A DNA stretch of 64,000 nt from JBCCOW01 sp038749105 (GTDB taxonomy: Bacteria; Planctomycetota; Phycisphaerae; Phycisphaerales; Phycisphaeraceae), in NCBI GenBank assembly GCA_038749105.1, contig JBCDIM010000016.1, positions 5,719-69,718 of the forward strand, written 5' to 3'. Numbering within the stretch: position 1 is the first letter of the stretch; every line of letters starts with the position of its first letter. The translations under genes and the position numbers were made by a program. This document shows, piece by piece, positions 40,810 through 49,317 of the stretch. The notes below the pieces were generated by a model, which saw only the letters and a program-made list of their open reading frames with translations, made no database searches and was not told the origin of the DNA.

Positions 40810-41591
40810 TCCGACTCCAACCCATCGGCCGTGACACCACCCGCGCGAACCACCTCGACACCCTCACCCAGCGGCTTGTACACCAGCACGTCCGGCGACA
40901 ACGCCTCCAACAGGTCGTCGTGCGTCGTCGCCACCGCGACCGTCACCGGGCACCGGTCCGCAAACCGGCGCACACTCGCGGCCAGCGTCACCGCCGTCTG
41001 CCGATCCAGCGTCGCCCCGAACTCGTCCGCGACCAGCAGTGCCGCCAGCTCCACCCCCTCTCCAGTTAACTCGCCTCTGGACACCTCAGCCTCCGCCGCC
41101 TCCATCGCTAATGCCAGCCGCAGCCGAGCCCGCTGCCCGTCACTCAGCTCGCTGGGCCGACGCAGCATCACGAACGCGTCACCCAGCCCCGCCAGCGACA
41201 ACAACCTCAGCGCCCGCTCCAACCCCGCCGGCGGCGTGCTGAAGTCCTCCACCCCAACCACATCATCCAAGCCATCCGCCGCATCCTCCGCCGACAGCAG
41301 ATCGACCAACGGCCGATCCGCAGGCGTGGGCAAACCGTCCAGGTCCACCACCGGCAAACCCCGCTGCACTGCCGCCTCACCCAGCCGACGCAGCAGCGTC
41401 GACTTGCCCGAACCCGAGGGACCGGTGATGAACAACACCCGGTGCGGACCAAGCTCGAGCTCAGTTGGTGGGATCAACTCCACCGTCTGCGCACGGTCGA
41501 TGCCCAGCCCGAACATGGCCGCGGCGTGCAGCACCCGCGACGAGGGGGTCGGCGGGGCGGTGGTCAGTGTGTGTTGGATCGTCAGTTGCAT
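40806..41591 (-). CDS. ABC-type ATPase (COG2401-like)
   Basis: 261 residues from ATG 41591; the open frame extends further upstream but that part is in the sigma-like gene and is rejected. Walker A ITGPSGSGKST (55-65), signature LSDGQRARLRLALAM (149-163), Walker B LLVADEFGATLDR (185-197), H-loop TTHDD (222-226). There is no membrane partner. It looks like the ATPase half of the ATPase-acetyltransferase pair found in archaea and phages. It starts 15 nt downstream of the sigma-like stop. It may supply energy for DNA or complex remodelling. Confidence 0.86.
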   Translation of the reverse strand: MQLTIQHTLTTAPPTPSSRVLHAAAMFGLGIDRAQTVELIPPTELELGPHRVLFITGPSGSGKSTLLRRLGEAAVQRGLPVVDLDGLPTPADRPLVDLLSAEDAADGLDDVVGVEDFSTPPAGLERALRLLSLAGLGDAFVMLRRPSELSDGQRARLRLALAMEAAEAEVSRGELTGEGVELAALLVADEFGATLDRQTAVTLAASVRRFADRCPVTVAVATTHDDLLEALSPDVLVYKPLGEGVEVVRAGGVTADGLESD

Positions 41592-41605
41592 ATCAATCAG
41601 GACAC

Positions 41606-42067
41606 TCAGTGCTGGACGAGGTGGGCGAGCCCCGCGTCGATCAGGGTCTCCAGCGTGGTGACCTGAACGCGCAGCTTGTGCAGGCTCAGCCGCCGGCAGG
41701 CCTCCATCTGACGCAGCGAATAGCCCCAGAGGAAACGCTGCTTCGCGGTGACCTGGAGGTGCCTGGGGAACATCTCTAGCGACCGGGCCGTGTACCGGTA
41801 ACGCGGGTGCTTCATCCGCTTGAGCACCCGGCGGAGCTGCCGCTGCAGCTGGCCCGCCGGCACCCCCCGCTCCCGTGCCAACGCCGCCACCGACCGACCC
41901 TCCCGGTACACCCAATGGACCACCGCCTGCTCCTCTGGCGGCAGGTAGCGCGCCCACTCCACCAGCCGGTCCACCGACCGCGACTTCGACCGCCGCCGTT
42001 CCTGGTCGGCCTCGGTCATGTACCGCGCGAAGTCCGGCCGATCGTCGCTGCCGCTGTGTTTCACCAT
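41606..42067 (-). CDS. Sigma-70 region 4-like regulator
   Basis: 153 residues from ATG 42067 with GGAG eight bases upstream. The middle holds YLPPEEQAVVHWVYREGRSV and AALARERGVPAGQLQRQLRR, the pattern of sigma-70 region 4 or a phage late-gene activator HTH. No region 2, so it is not a full sigma factor. Basic C-terminus. It is the first gene of the minus-strand phage-like set, divergent from the CI-like repressor, and may control the operon or distant head genes. The exact subfamily is not determined. Confidence 0.75.
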   Translation of the reverse strand: MVKHSGSDDRPDFARYMTEADQERRRSKSRSVDRLVEWARYLPPEEQAVVHWVYREGRSVAALARERGVPAGQLQRQLRRVLKRMKHPRYRYTARSLEMFPRHLQVTAKQRFLWGYSLRQMEACRRLSLHKLRVQVTTLETLIDAGLAHLVQH

Positions 42068-42090
42068 GCCTGTGCTCCACGCCTCCCCGA

Positions 42091-42132
42091 TTGATGTTTT
42101 GTATTTGTTTGGTATCCTGGCAGCAGTATAAC
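42091..42132 (+). promoter_or_regulatory. Divergent phage-switch promoter region
   Basis: 84-nt AT-rich gap between sigma-like (minus) and repressor (plus) genes. Two overlapping plus-strand promoters are possible: TTGATG-16-TATCCT (42091-42118) and TTGTTT-16-TATAAC (42105-42132). The GATGTTTTGTATTTGTTTGG stretch is a candidate operator. No minus-strand promoter is certain. Confidence 0.45.
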
Positions 42133-42151
42133 GACCCCGGAGACCGTTTCA

Positions 42152-43120
42152 ATGCGCATCGAAAACAATCTCGAAACCCCCGTGGAATGCCCCGGATCGC
42201 CCCAGTCACGGCCACTGCAAGCCCTCGGCAGTGGGCTCCGCGACCGGCGCCAAACCCTCGGGCTGACCCTCGTCGCCCTCAGCCAGCTCAGCGGCATCGC
42301 CGTCGGCTACCTCTCCATGATCGAGCGGGGCATCGTCCAACGCCCGCCCTCGGCCGCCCGCCTACGCCGGCTCGCCCACGCCTTGGGGCTCGACGCCCAC
42401 GACCTGCTCCGGCAGGCCGATTGGGCCCGGGCCGAAGGCAGTGTCCGGGCCGCCGCCACCGCCTGGGCCGAGCAGGCCCGACGCGGCCGGGAACTCGCCG
42501 CCTGGCTCCGCACGGCGGGGCAGGGCGGTGAACCCCAAGCGGCCCGCTCAAACCCACCGGGCACCGCCATCGATCTCGATCAGCTCTATGCCAGCGGCCA
42601 GCTCCAGCAACGCGTCGATGCCGTCCTCAACCCCGCTGACCAGGCGGCCACGCCGACCTCAGCCCCGACCCCCAACCCGCCCCCCAACCCGCCCCCCGAT
42701 CTGACCGAGCCCATCGGCCTCGGGCCACGTATCCCGCTGATCAATAAGGTCGCCGCTGGCCTCCCCGCCGGCTTCACCGACCTCGACTACCCCGCCCGTG
42801 TCGCCGACGACTACGTGCCGGGCCTCAGCCTCGAAGACCCCGACGCCTTCGCCGCCACCGTCAACGGCCGATCCATGGAGCCCGTCTACCGCGAGGGCGA
42901 GGTCGTCGTCTTCTCGCCCGCCGCGCCCATCACCGACGGCTGCGACTGCTTCGTCCGGCTCGAGCCCGAGCACCACTCCACCTTCAAACGCGTCCGCCTG
43001 CACGACGAGTCCGACCGCGTCGATCTGGTCCCGCTCAATCCCGAGTTCACCACCCGCACCGTCGAACGCCCGCAGATCGCCGCGATGTCTCGCGCGGTCT
43101 TCCACGCCCGGCATCTCTGA
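42152..43120 (+). CDS. CI/LexA-like self-cleaving repressor (HTH plus S24 peptidase)
   Basis: 322 residues from ATG 42152 with GGAG nine bases ahead. Residues about 27-90 are a Cro/C1 helix-turn-helix (LRDRRQTLGLTLVALSQLSG). A long Ala/Pro linker follows. The C-terminal domain is an S24 peptidase: cleavage-site-like VAAGLPAG (Ala202-Gly203), nucleophile Ser241 in VNGRSMEPVYREGE, general-base Lys279 in STFKRVRL. Such repressors cut themselves on RecA filaments after DNA damage. It is divergent from the minus-strand set and may repress it. Unlike LexA proper the N-terminus is phage-CI-type. Likely target: the intergenic operator. Confidence 0.93.
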   Translation: MRIENNLETPVECPGSPQSRPLQALGSGLRDRRQTLGLTLVALSQLSGIAVGYLSMIERGIVQRPPSAARLRRLAHALGLDAHDLLRQADWARAEGSVRAAATAWAEQARRGRELAAWLRTAGQGGEPQAARSNPPGTAIDLDQLYASGQLQQRVDAVLNPADQAATPTSAPTPNPPPNPPPDLTEPIGLGPRIPLINKVAAGLPAGFTDLDYPARVADDYVPGLSLEDPDAFAATVNGRSMEPVYREGEVVVFSPAAPITDGCDCFVRLEPEHHSTFKRVRLHDESDRVDLVPLNPEFTTRTVERPQIAAMSRAVFHARHL

Positions 43121-43202
43121 ATCACGCCGAAAGCCTTCCCAACCCGTCAACGGACCTCGCCGCCTGTGCGCACGCAAACGCTTGACGGCCCCGGAGTGCC
43201 CA

Positions 43203-45014
43203 TCAACCGCCGCGCGCCGCGTGGTACGCCCGGAACCGCTTAAGCCGATCCTTGCCCATGTACCGGGACAGGATCCGCGGCTCGGTCTGGTAGAGGTCGA
43301 TCAGGATCAGCCCGTCCACCACGTTGCCGAACTCGGGATCGACGTTGAAGCCCAGCAGCCGCCCGCCCAGCTTGAGGTACTGACGCAGGAGCACAGGCAT
43401 CGCCTTGCCATCAGACTCCAGCTCCGTGATCAGCGTGTTGATGTCCTCGATGTCATTGACCACCGACGAGAACTGTCGCGGGTCGTAGCCCGTGGGTCGG
43501 GGGTAGTGCAACGGGTGACGCGGACGCAGCAGCCGCCCGAGCGCCGGGATCGAACGCGTCGACTCCAGGAACCGCGAGAGCAGCAGCCGACTCATGGATG
43601 TGTACTGCGCCGAGATACTCACAGGCCCCAGCAGCAAGCGGTACCGGGGGTGGCGGCTGACAAACCGGGCAATGCCTTGCCACAGCAGCAGCAGGGGGGT
43701 GAACGACCGCTGATAGTCCGGGTGCACGAACGACCGCCCAAGCTCCAGACAAGAACCAAGCTGACGCACCAACCGGCGGTCGAAATCAAACAGCGTGTGC
43801 GTATACAGGCCCTCCACCCCTTGGCGGGCGAAGAGCTGATCCACCAGGCCCAGCCGATACCCACCGGCAACCCGACGCTGCTGCGGATCCCACAGCACCA
43901 GCTGCCGGTAGTGGTCGTCGTAGCGGTCTAGATCACGCGATCGCCCCGTGCCCTCGCCCACCCCACGAAATGTCAGCTCGCGGACGCGACCGATCTCGCG
44001 TATCAGCTCGGAACACTCGCCCGGCTTGACCTGATACACCTCCAGCCCGCCACCGCTCACCAAGCGACGACGCTCGGGCAGCCGCGTGATCTCCTCCTCC
44101 AGGACGCCCGCATCGCCTGACGCCGCGATCAACTCGTAACCGCTGGTGTCAAGTGCCGCCAATCGCTCCGCCTTCGCCGGCGGCCTGAGCAGGTACGTCC
44201 GCACCCGGAGATAGTCCGTGGTCCGCTGCGCATCACCCAGCCGTTCGAGCCGACGCGGGCTCACCGGACGCCCGATATGGATCGGGACCCGACGCCCCCG
44301 CCGACGCAGCATCTCGTTCGGCAACATCAGGGTCCGCAGCCGGGCGTGCGCCAGCCCAGCCAGCTGGAACGCGGTCGAGTTCCGCCCATCGAAATACACC
44401 GGCAGCGCCGCCGCACCGGTCCGCTGAACAATCCGGCCCACAGACGGATTCCAGACCGGGTCCTCGATCCGTCGGCTGCTCAGATGAAGGTGCGACACCT
44501 CCCCCGACGGGAACACGCCTAATGCGTGGCCCGAACCGACCCATTCCAGAGCAGCCCGCATAGACGCGGCGTTCCGCCGCACCGCCTCGGGGCCCCCGAA
44601 TGGATCGACAAAGAAGAAGTGCTCCCGCAGCTCCGGCAACACCGAGAGCATCGAGTTGGCGAGAAGCTTCACGTCCGGCCGACGCTCACGGAGCAGGCGC
44701 GCCAACACCAACCCCTCAATCCCCCCGAACGGGTGGTTCGCCACCATCACCAGCGGCCCGTCCGCCGGCACCTCTGACAGCCCTCCACTCTCAATCCGCA
44801 CCGACACGTTCAATGCATCGAGACACCGGTCCACAAACGGTCGATCCGAAGGCAATCGCAATGCCGTCTGATAAATGCGGTTAAGGGCCGGCAACCGGAG
44901 CGTGCGATTGAGCACCGGCTTGCTCAGCCAGAGCGCCAACCGCTGCAGCGGCGGTTCCGGGTTCCAGTCCAGGCGAAACGGGTTAGCGGCGGCGGGCAGG
45001 GCGACGGATGACAT
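43203..45014 (-). CDS. PlsC-GNAT fusion acyltransferase (ornithine-lipid type)
   Basis: 603 residues from ATG 45014 with GGAG before it. The N-terminal half (about 60-310) is a PlsC/lysophospholipid acyltransferase: MVANHPFGGIEGL replaces the usual NHX4D with a Glu variant, then FFFVDPFGG, GVFPSGEVSHL, PVYFDGRNS. The C-terminal half (about 320-600) is an OlsB-like GNAT that puts 3-hydroxyacyl groups on ornithine (LVLWDPQQRRVAGGYRLG, CLELGRSFVHPDYQR). The order is that of OlsF-type bifunctional ornithine-lipid synthases; activity is inferred. Ornithine lipids replace phospholipids when phosphate is low. No phosphate box is obvious; an inverted repeat lies in its promoter. Confidence 0.84.
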   Translation of the reverse strand: MSSVALPAAANPFRLDWNPEPPLQRLALWLSKPVLNRTLRLPALNRIYQTALRLPSDRPFVDRCLDALNVSVRIESGGLSEVPADGPLVMVANHPFGGIEGLVLARLLRERRPDVKLLANSMLSVLPELREHFFFVDPFGGPEAVRRNAASMRAALEWVGSGHALGVFPSGEVSHLHLSSRRIEDPVWNPSVGRIVQRTGAAALPVYFDGRNSTAFQLAGLAHARLRTLMLPNEMLRRRGRRVPIHIGRPVSPRRLERLGDAQRTTDYLRVRTYLLRPPAKAERLAALDTSGYELIAASGDAGVLEEEITRLPERRRLVSGGGLEVYQVKPGECSELIREIGRVRELTFRGVGEGTGRSRDLDRYDDHYRQLVLWDPQQRRVAGGYRLGLVDQLFARQGVEGLYTHTLFDFDRRLVRQLGSCLELGRSFVHPDYQRSFTPLLLLWQGIARFVSRHPRYRLLLGPVSISAQYTSMSRLLLSRFLESTRSIPALGRLLRPRHPLHYPRPTGYDPRQFSSVVNDIEDINTLITELESDGKAMPVLLRQYLKLGGRLLGFNVDPEFGNVVDGLILIDLYQTEPRILSRYMGKDRLKRFRAYHAARGG

Positions 45015-45056
45015 GGCAGGCTCCACGCGGAAAGGGTGTCACCACAGTAACGTAAT

Positions 45057-45074
45057 CTTTCACTTACGAAAGTG
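45057..45074. promoter_or_regulatory. Inverted repeat upstream of the acyltransferase gene
   Basis: CTTTC-ACTTAC-GAAAG (45057-45072), overlapping CACTT-ACGA-AAGTG (45061-45074), in an AT-rich island 43 nt before the start. Could be a repressor site. Confidence 0.35.
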
Positions 45075-45114
45075 CAAGGGGCACTACACACACATTTCTA
45101 ACGCCCTGACTGTT

Positions 45115-46287
45115 TCAGACGCCTCCCGCCTGAATCGCGCCCCGCTCCAGACGATCGTTCATCGCCCGACCCAAGCCGTAGTCGGACGCCCGCACCGCGA
45201 CGATCCCCCCTAGACCGCGCGCATCCAACGCCCGAAGCCGATCAAAAAAAACCGCCGCCGAACGCACCAACGCCTCCAACCGCGGTTCCTCCACCAGCCC
45301 AACAGGCAGCTCCGGAACCAAGGGATCAATCATCGGGAGGACCGCAAGGAACACCCCCCACTGCTCGGGCGATGACAGAGCACCAGGACCCAAGGCCCGT
45401 CGTAAACGCTCCACCCCTGTCGGCACCTCCGACATCTCGTCCACCAACACCATCGGTGTCCGCGGAGCGTAGTGGCGATCCAGCATGCCCGGAGCGGGTT
45501 GGGCTGCGCCCCGCGCCTCAGCGCTCAACCCGTCGGGCCGAGACGTCCCTCGGTGAACACGGAGGCTATGCCCTGAGCCCTCGAGCACGCCAGAGAGACG
45601 CTCAACCGAGACAGACCCCAGACGCAAGACTTCCACGCACAACCGGGCCCCGCCCGACTGACAATCGCCATCCGCTTTCTCGGTCCCAAACCCCACCACC
45701 GTCGATTCCAGTCCCCGGTCGCACGGGCCACCATCCAGCACCGCATCGATCCGGCCATCCAGCTCTTCCACCACATGCCCCGCCCGCGTCGGGCTGATCC
45801 CCCCGAAGCGGTTCGCGCTCGGCGCCGCCACCGGCACCCCCGCCGACGCGATCAGCTCCCGCGCCACCGGGTGCCCCGGCACCCGCAGCCCCACCGTCCC
45901 CAGGCCCGACGTCACCAGCCTGGACACCGCCCCCTCCCGTACCGGCAGTACCAGTGTTAAAGGCCCAGGCCAGAACGCCGCCGCCAGCTCTTCCGCCATT
46001 CCCATGACCTGCCCGTAACCCCGGCCATCCGACGCCCACTCCGCCGGCCAACCCATCTTCGAAGCCACCCAACCCCACGCCGACTCCGCTGTTGCCGCGT
46101 GCACGATCAGCGGGTCGAACCGTGGCCGACCCTTCGCCTCGAAGACCCCGGCCACCGCCGCGTCGTCCTGGGCGTTGACGGCCAAGCCATACACCGTCTC
46201 CGTCGGCATCCCCACCAGACGCCCGGCCCGCAGCAACCCCGCCGCCCGCTCCACCGCCCGCTGATCCGATGCGTCCAGGACCTCCAT
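45115..46287 (-). CDS. sua5: L-threonylcarbamoyladenylate synthase (Sua5/YrdC)
   Basis: 390 residues from ATG 46287 with GAGGG six bases upstream; a TTG at 46293 is less likely. It makes threonylcarbamoyl-AMP for the t6A base of tRNAs that read ANN codons. YrdC core: LLRAGRLVGMPTETVYGLAV, AKGRPRFDPLIVH, FWPGPLTLVLP, VGLRVPGHPVAREL, VPVAAPSANRFGGISPT. The extra C-terminal domain after PAPGMLDRHYAPRTP marks the long Sua5 type. It starts 9 nt after the phosphohexomutase stop and is probably translated from the same mRNA. Very secure. Confidence 0.96.
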   Translation of the reverse strand: MEVLDASDQRAVERAAGLLRAGRLVGMPTETVYGLAVNAQDDAAVAGVFEAKGRPRFDPLIVHAATAESAWGWVASKMGWPAEWASDGRGYGQVMGMAEELAAAFWPGPLTLVLPVREGAVSRLVTSGLGTVGLRVPGHPVARELIASAGVPVAAPSANRFGGISPTRAGHVVEELDGRIDAVLDGGPCDRGLESTVVGFGTEKADGDCQSGGARLCVEVLRLGSVSVERLSGVLEGSGHSLRVHRGTSRPDGLSAEARGAAQPAPGMLDRHYAPRTPMVLVDEMSEVPTGVERLRRALGPGALSSPEQWGVFLAVLPMIDPLVPELPVGLVEEPRLEALVRSAAVFFDRLRALDARGLGGIVAVRASDYGLGRAMNDRLERGAIQAGGV

Positions 46288-46296
46288 CGCCAACCC

Positions 46297-47730
46297 TCAG
46301 CCCGTAAGCCCCAACGCCCGCTCCGCCGCCGACACCAACGCCTCGGCCCGCGAAAGATCCCGCGCCTCAGCGATCAGCCGAACGATCGGCTCGGTGTTGC
46401 TCGCCCGGACATGCACCCAGCAGTCAGGCCAATCCAGCCGGACCCCGTCCTGCGTGTCCGCCGCCGCCTCCGGGAACGCCCCCGGCAAGACCTCGTCCAG
46501 CCGAGCGATCAGCCCCGCGTCCGCCGCCACCTTCGCCTTCACCATCGCGTACGCCGGCCGCTCGGCCACGATCGCCGACAGCGTCGCCCCGTCCCCCCGC
46601 TTGCGGGCCGCCAACATCTCGCACACCAACGCCATCCCCGCGATCGAGTCACGCACCCGGCCGATCCGGTCCCAGATGATCCCGCCGTTGCCCTCGCCCC
46701 CAATCACCCCACCCGCCTCGAGCATCGCCGTAACCACGTTCGCCTCACCCACCGCTGAGCGCACCACACGGGCACCCGCCACCCCGCTGGCCGCCACCAC
46801 ATCGTCCACCATCCGGCTCGTCGAGAGGTTGGCCGCCACCACCCCACCCGCCACGCCCGCCTCACCATCAGCATCGCTCCGCTCCAGCAGGTGGCGGGCA
46901 CACAACGCCAGCGTGTACTCCTCGCCGATGTAACGCCCGGTCTCATCCACCAACGCCAGCCGATCCGCATCCGTGTCCTGGGCGAACCCCACGTCGACGC
47001 CTTCCCGAGCCACCACGCTGCACAGTTCTTTCAGGTTCTCCTCCGTTGGCTCCGGTGGGTGCGGGAATAGGCCCGTCGGCTCCGCGTGCAGGTGCACCAG
47101 CCCGACCCCCAACGCCTCGAGCAGCCGCCGCGCCGCTTCGCCTCCCGCCCCACACGTCGAATCCACCACCGCCCGCAGCCCCGCCTCCCTGACCGCCTGC
47201 ACATCGACCTCCGCCAACACCCGGTCCACGTGCACCGCCACCGGGCCGGGGTGATCTGCCACCCGACCGACCGACTCATGCCCTACCTCCTCGAAGTCTC
47301 CTCGCTCGAACCGCTCAATCAACGCCGACGCCTCGGCCGCGGACGGTGCCGCCCCGTCCGCCCGCAGCACCTTCACCCCGTTCCACGGCGCGGGGTTATG
47401 GCTTGCCGTGATGACCACCGAGCCGATGCACCCGATCGACCGCGCCACCACCCCGACCCCCGGCGTCGAGACCACCCCCAGCCGCACCACCCCACAACCT
47501 ACCGCCAGCAGCCCCGACACCACCGCCATCTCCACCATCTCACCCGAGACCCGCGAGTCCCGACCCACCGCGACCCGCAGACCCGAGCCCTCCGCCGCCT
47601 CCGCCTTTAGCCAGCACCCGATCGCCATGCCATACCGCGTCAGCACCTCAGGCGTCAGGCTGCCGCCGACGATCCCTCGCATCCCGCTCACGCTGAGCAT
47701 CAATGGCGACGGCTGTTGCGATCCATCCAT
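46297..47730 (-). CDS. Phosphoglucomutase/phosphomannomutase family protein
   Basis: 477 residues, complete. Four-domain alpha-D-phosphohexomutase: SVSGMRGIVGGSLTPE at the start, catalytic phosphoserine loop VVITASHNPAPWNGVK (Ser110), metal loop AQDTDADRLALVDE, sugar loop GGEGNGGIIWD, phosphate loop RASNTEPIVRLIAEA. It resembles archaeal-type GlmM/ManB; substrate (glucosamine-6-P, mannose-6-P or glucose-6-P) cannot be fixed by these motifs. Upstream of sua5 in one operon; a few bases after its ATG the frame is clean. Confidence 0.94.
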   Translation of the reverse strand: MDGSQQPSPLMLSVSGMRGIVGGSLTPEVLTRYGMAIGCWLKAEAAEGSGLRVAVGRDSRVSGEMVEMAVVSGLLAVGCGVVRLGVVSTPGVGVVARSIGCIGSVVITASHNPAPWNGVKVLRADGAAPSAAEASALIERFERGDFEEVGHESVGRVADHPGPVAVHVDRVLAEVDVQAVREAGLRAVVDSTCGAGGEAARRLLEALGVGLVHLHAEPTGLFPHPPEPTEENLKELCSVVAREGVDVGFAQDTDADRLALVDETGRYIGEEYTLALCARHLLERSDADGEAGVAGGVVAANLSTSRMVDDVVAASGVAGARVVRSAVGEANVVTAMLEAGGVIGGEGNGGIIWDRIGRVRDSIAGMALVCEMLAARKRGDGATLSAIVAERPAYAMVKAKVAADAGLIARLDEVLPGAFPEAAADTQDGVRLDWPDCWVHVRASNTEPIVRLIAEARDLSRAEALVSAAERALGLTG

Positions 47731-47770
47731 CGCCGCATCCTACACAGACCACCGACCCCCTCCCCAGCCG

Positions 47771-49066
47771 CTATCCGACCTCACGGCGTTGGAACAACGC
47801 CACCCCGATCGCCAGAACCGCAACGACATAGGTCAGTGTGTAGATCAGACACCGAACCACATAGCCGCCGCTGATGTGGTTCCCCTGCGTGATCGCGTCC
47901 GCAGGCCAGAGGTACTGCAGGTTCGGCGCTGTCCAGTGCAGGAGCACGCCCGCCGTGCAGATAACCCGTTCGCCGAACGGGAGCCGTGCCTGATCCGCCA
48001 GTTCCTCCACGATCCCGTCCGGCAAGCGACGCTCGGTGACATAGAACCGGAATGCCTCGTCCCGTTCCGCCTCGGTGAGCTCCACGTCGACCACCAGCAG
48101 CTCGAACCGCTCCCGCGTAAACGTGTCGGACTGACGCTCAAGACTCATCTTGACCGAATTCGTAAGGTCGCGGTTCAGCCATGTCTCCAGCATCCGGTGC
48201 CATGGGCTCGCTCGGCCATCGCCGCTGTGGGCGAAGTGGGCCTCCGAGGTGATCCCGATCCGGTTATCGATCGCCCGGATGTACGACTGGCTCAATACCC
48301 CCGCCCCGAACACAAGCACACAGATCAAGACCGTGGGCACCTGCCCCAGGCGCGTCGAAACCGTGACCGCCACCGACCCCAGGATGATCACGCCAAACCA
48401 CACCAGCACCGCACCGATCAGCGTCTGCCCCATAAACCAGCCGTCCCGCGACAACTCCGCTAACGGCGACTGCAAGGCCCACTCGGGGCTGACCAGCAGC
48501 ACCAACGCGAAAGCACATGTCGTGGCTACCGCGAGCCCGATTACCACGGTCGATGCCCACACCCACCGGAAGAAGTAGTTCCCAAACGTCGCCACCCCAA
48601 GCGCGACGAGGCTCATACCCACCCCGAAACTCAGCACCGGCCCGTCAAGATCCTGAGCCGCCGTCGACATCACCCGATGCCGAACAGTCAAGCCGAACAC
48701 CATCGCCAGGATCAGATACGAGACGCTGATCGCTCCGACCACGCCAACGAATTTGCCCAGCACGACCAACGGCCGCGGCACCGGCTTGCTCACCACCGTC
48801 AGCACCGTCCGGCTCTCGATCTCCGCCGACATCACCCCCGTGGCCGAAAACGCCGCCAACAGGAGCCCCACAATGAACAAGGTCGAGAGCCCCATGTCCA
48901 CCAGCATCTTGTTGTCCCCGAACTTGCCCGGCTCCATCGAATAGGCCGCCAGGAAAGGGTTCAGGATCAGCATCAACGCCCCGGCCAGGATCAGCACGAC
49001 GTAGATCGGCTGGCGGATGGCCTCCGTGAAGGTGTTGCGGGTAATGGTCCAGAACTGCTCGAACAT
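47771..49066 (-). CDS. ABC-2 type permease
   Basis: 431 residues from ATG 49066, chosen because MFEQFWTITRNTFTEAIRQP is the conserved ABC-2 opening; the longer frame upstream lacks sense. Six or more membrane helices: a first pair separated by a periplasmic loop (about 15-85), a set at about 100-260, and a terminal helix (VVRCLIYTLTYVVAVLAIGV). The loop at about 265-395 is soluble. A CLAVVSKP-like segment TVLTVVSKPVPRPLVVLGKF is the family's signature. It lacks its own ATPase; the nearest is at 53872, on the other strand. It probably pairs with that or with another elsewhere. Confidence 0.85.
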   Translation of the reverse strand: MFEQFWTITRNTFTEAIRQPIYVVLILAGALMLILNPFLAAYSMEPGKFGDNKMLVDMGLSTLFIVGLLLAAFSATGVMSAEIESRTVLTVVSKPVPRPLVVLGKFVGVVGAISVSYLILAMVFGLTVRHRVMSTAAQDLDGPVLSFGVGMSLVALGVATFGNYFFRWVWASTVVIGLAVATTCAFALVLLVSPEWALQSPLAELSRDGWFMGQTLIGAVLVWFGVIILGSVAVTVSTRLGQVPTVLICVLVFGAGVLSQSYIRAIDNRIGITSEAHFAHSGDGRASPWHRMLETWLNRDLTNSVKMSLERQSDTFTRERFELLVVDVELTEAERDEAFRFYVTERRLPDGIVEELADQARLPFGERVICTAGVLLHWTAPNLQYLWPADAITQGNHISGGYVVRCLIYTLTYVVAVLAIGVALFQRREVG

Positions 49067-49317
49067 GGGAGACGGATAATACGGCTCATGATCCCGGTCT
49101 GGTTCCCCAGCCTGACCCCTGCTGAAGATTAGTCCTGCAGACCCGGCAATCGTCCCGATAATCCTACGCAGAGCTCGCCGCGGGCGAACCACTAGCCGAG
49201 AACCGCGTACCAACGCTATTCTGTTGGGCTCTTTTGCCCCTCGGGGCGGTACGCCCGAGTCATCCTCCGACGAGACCTCTTACCACGCCCTCGACCGACC
49301 GAAGCATCCCCACACCG

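Noticed and set aside
41592..42215. N-terminal extension of the ABC-type ATPase to 42215
   Set aside because: It runs through the sigma-like gene and the divergent promoter; ATG 41591 fits the fold and spacing.
49067..49213. N-terminal extension of the ABC-2 permease to 49213
   Set aside because: The extra residues look like untranslated leader; ATG 49066 begins the conserved family opening.
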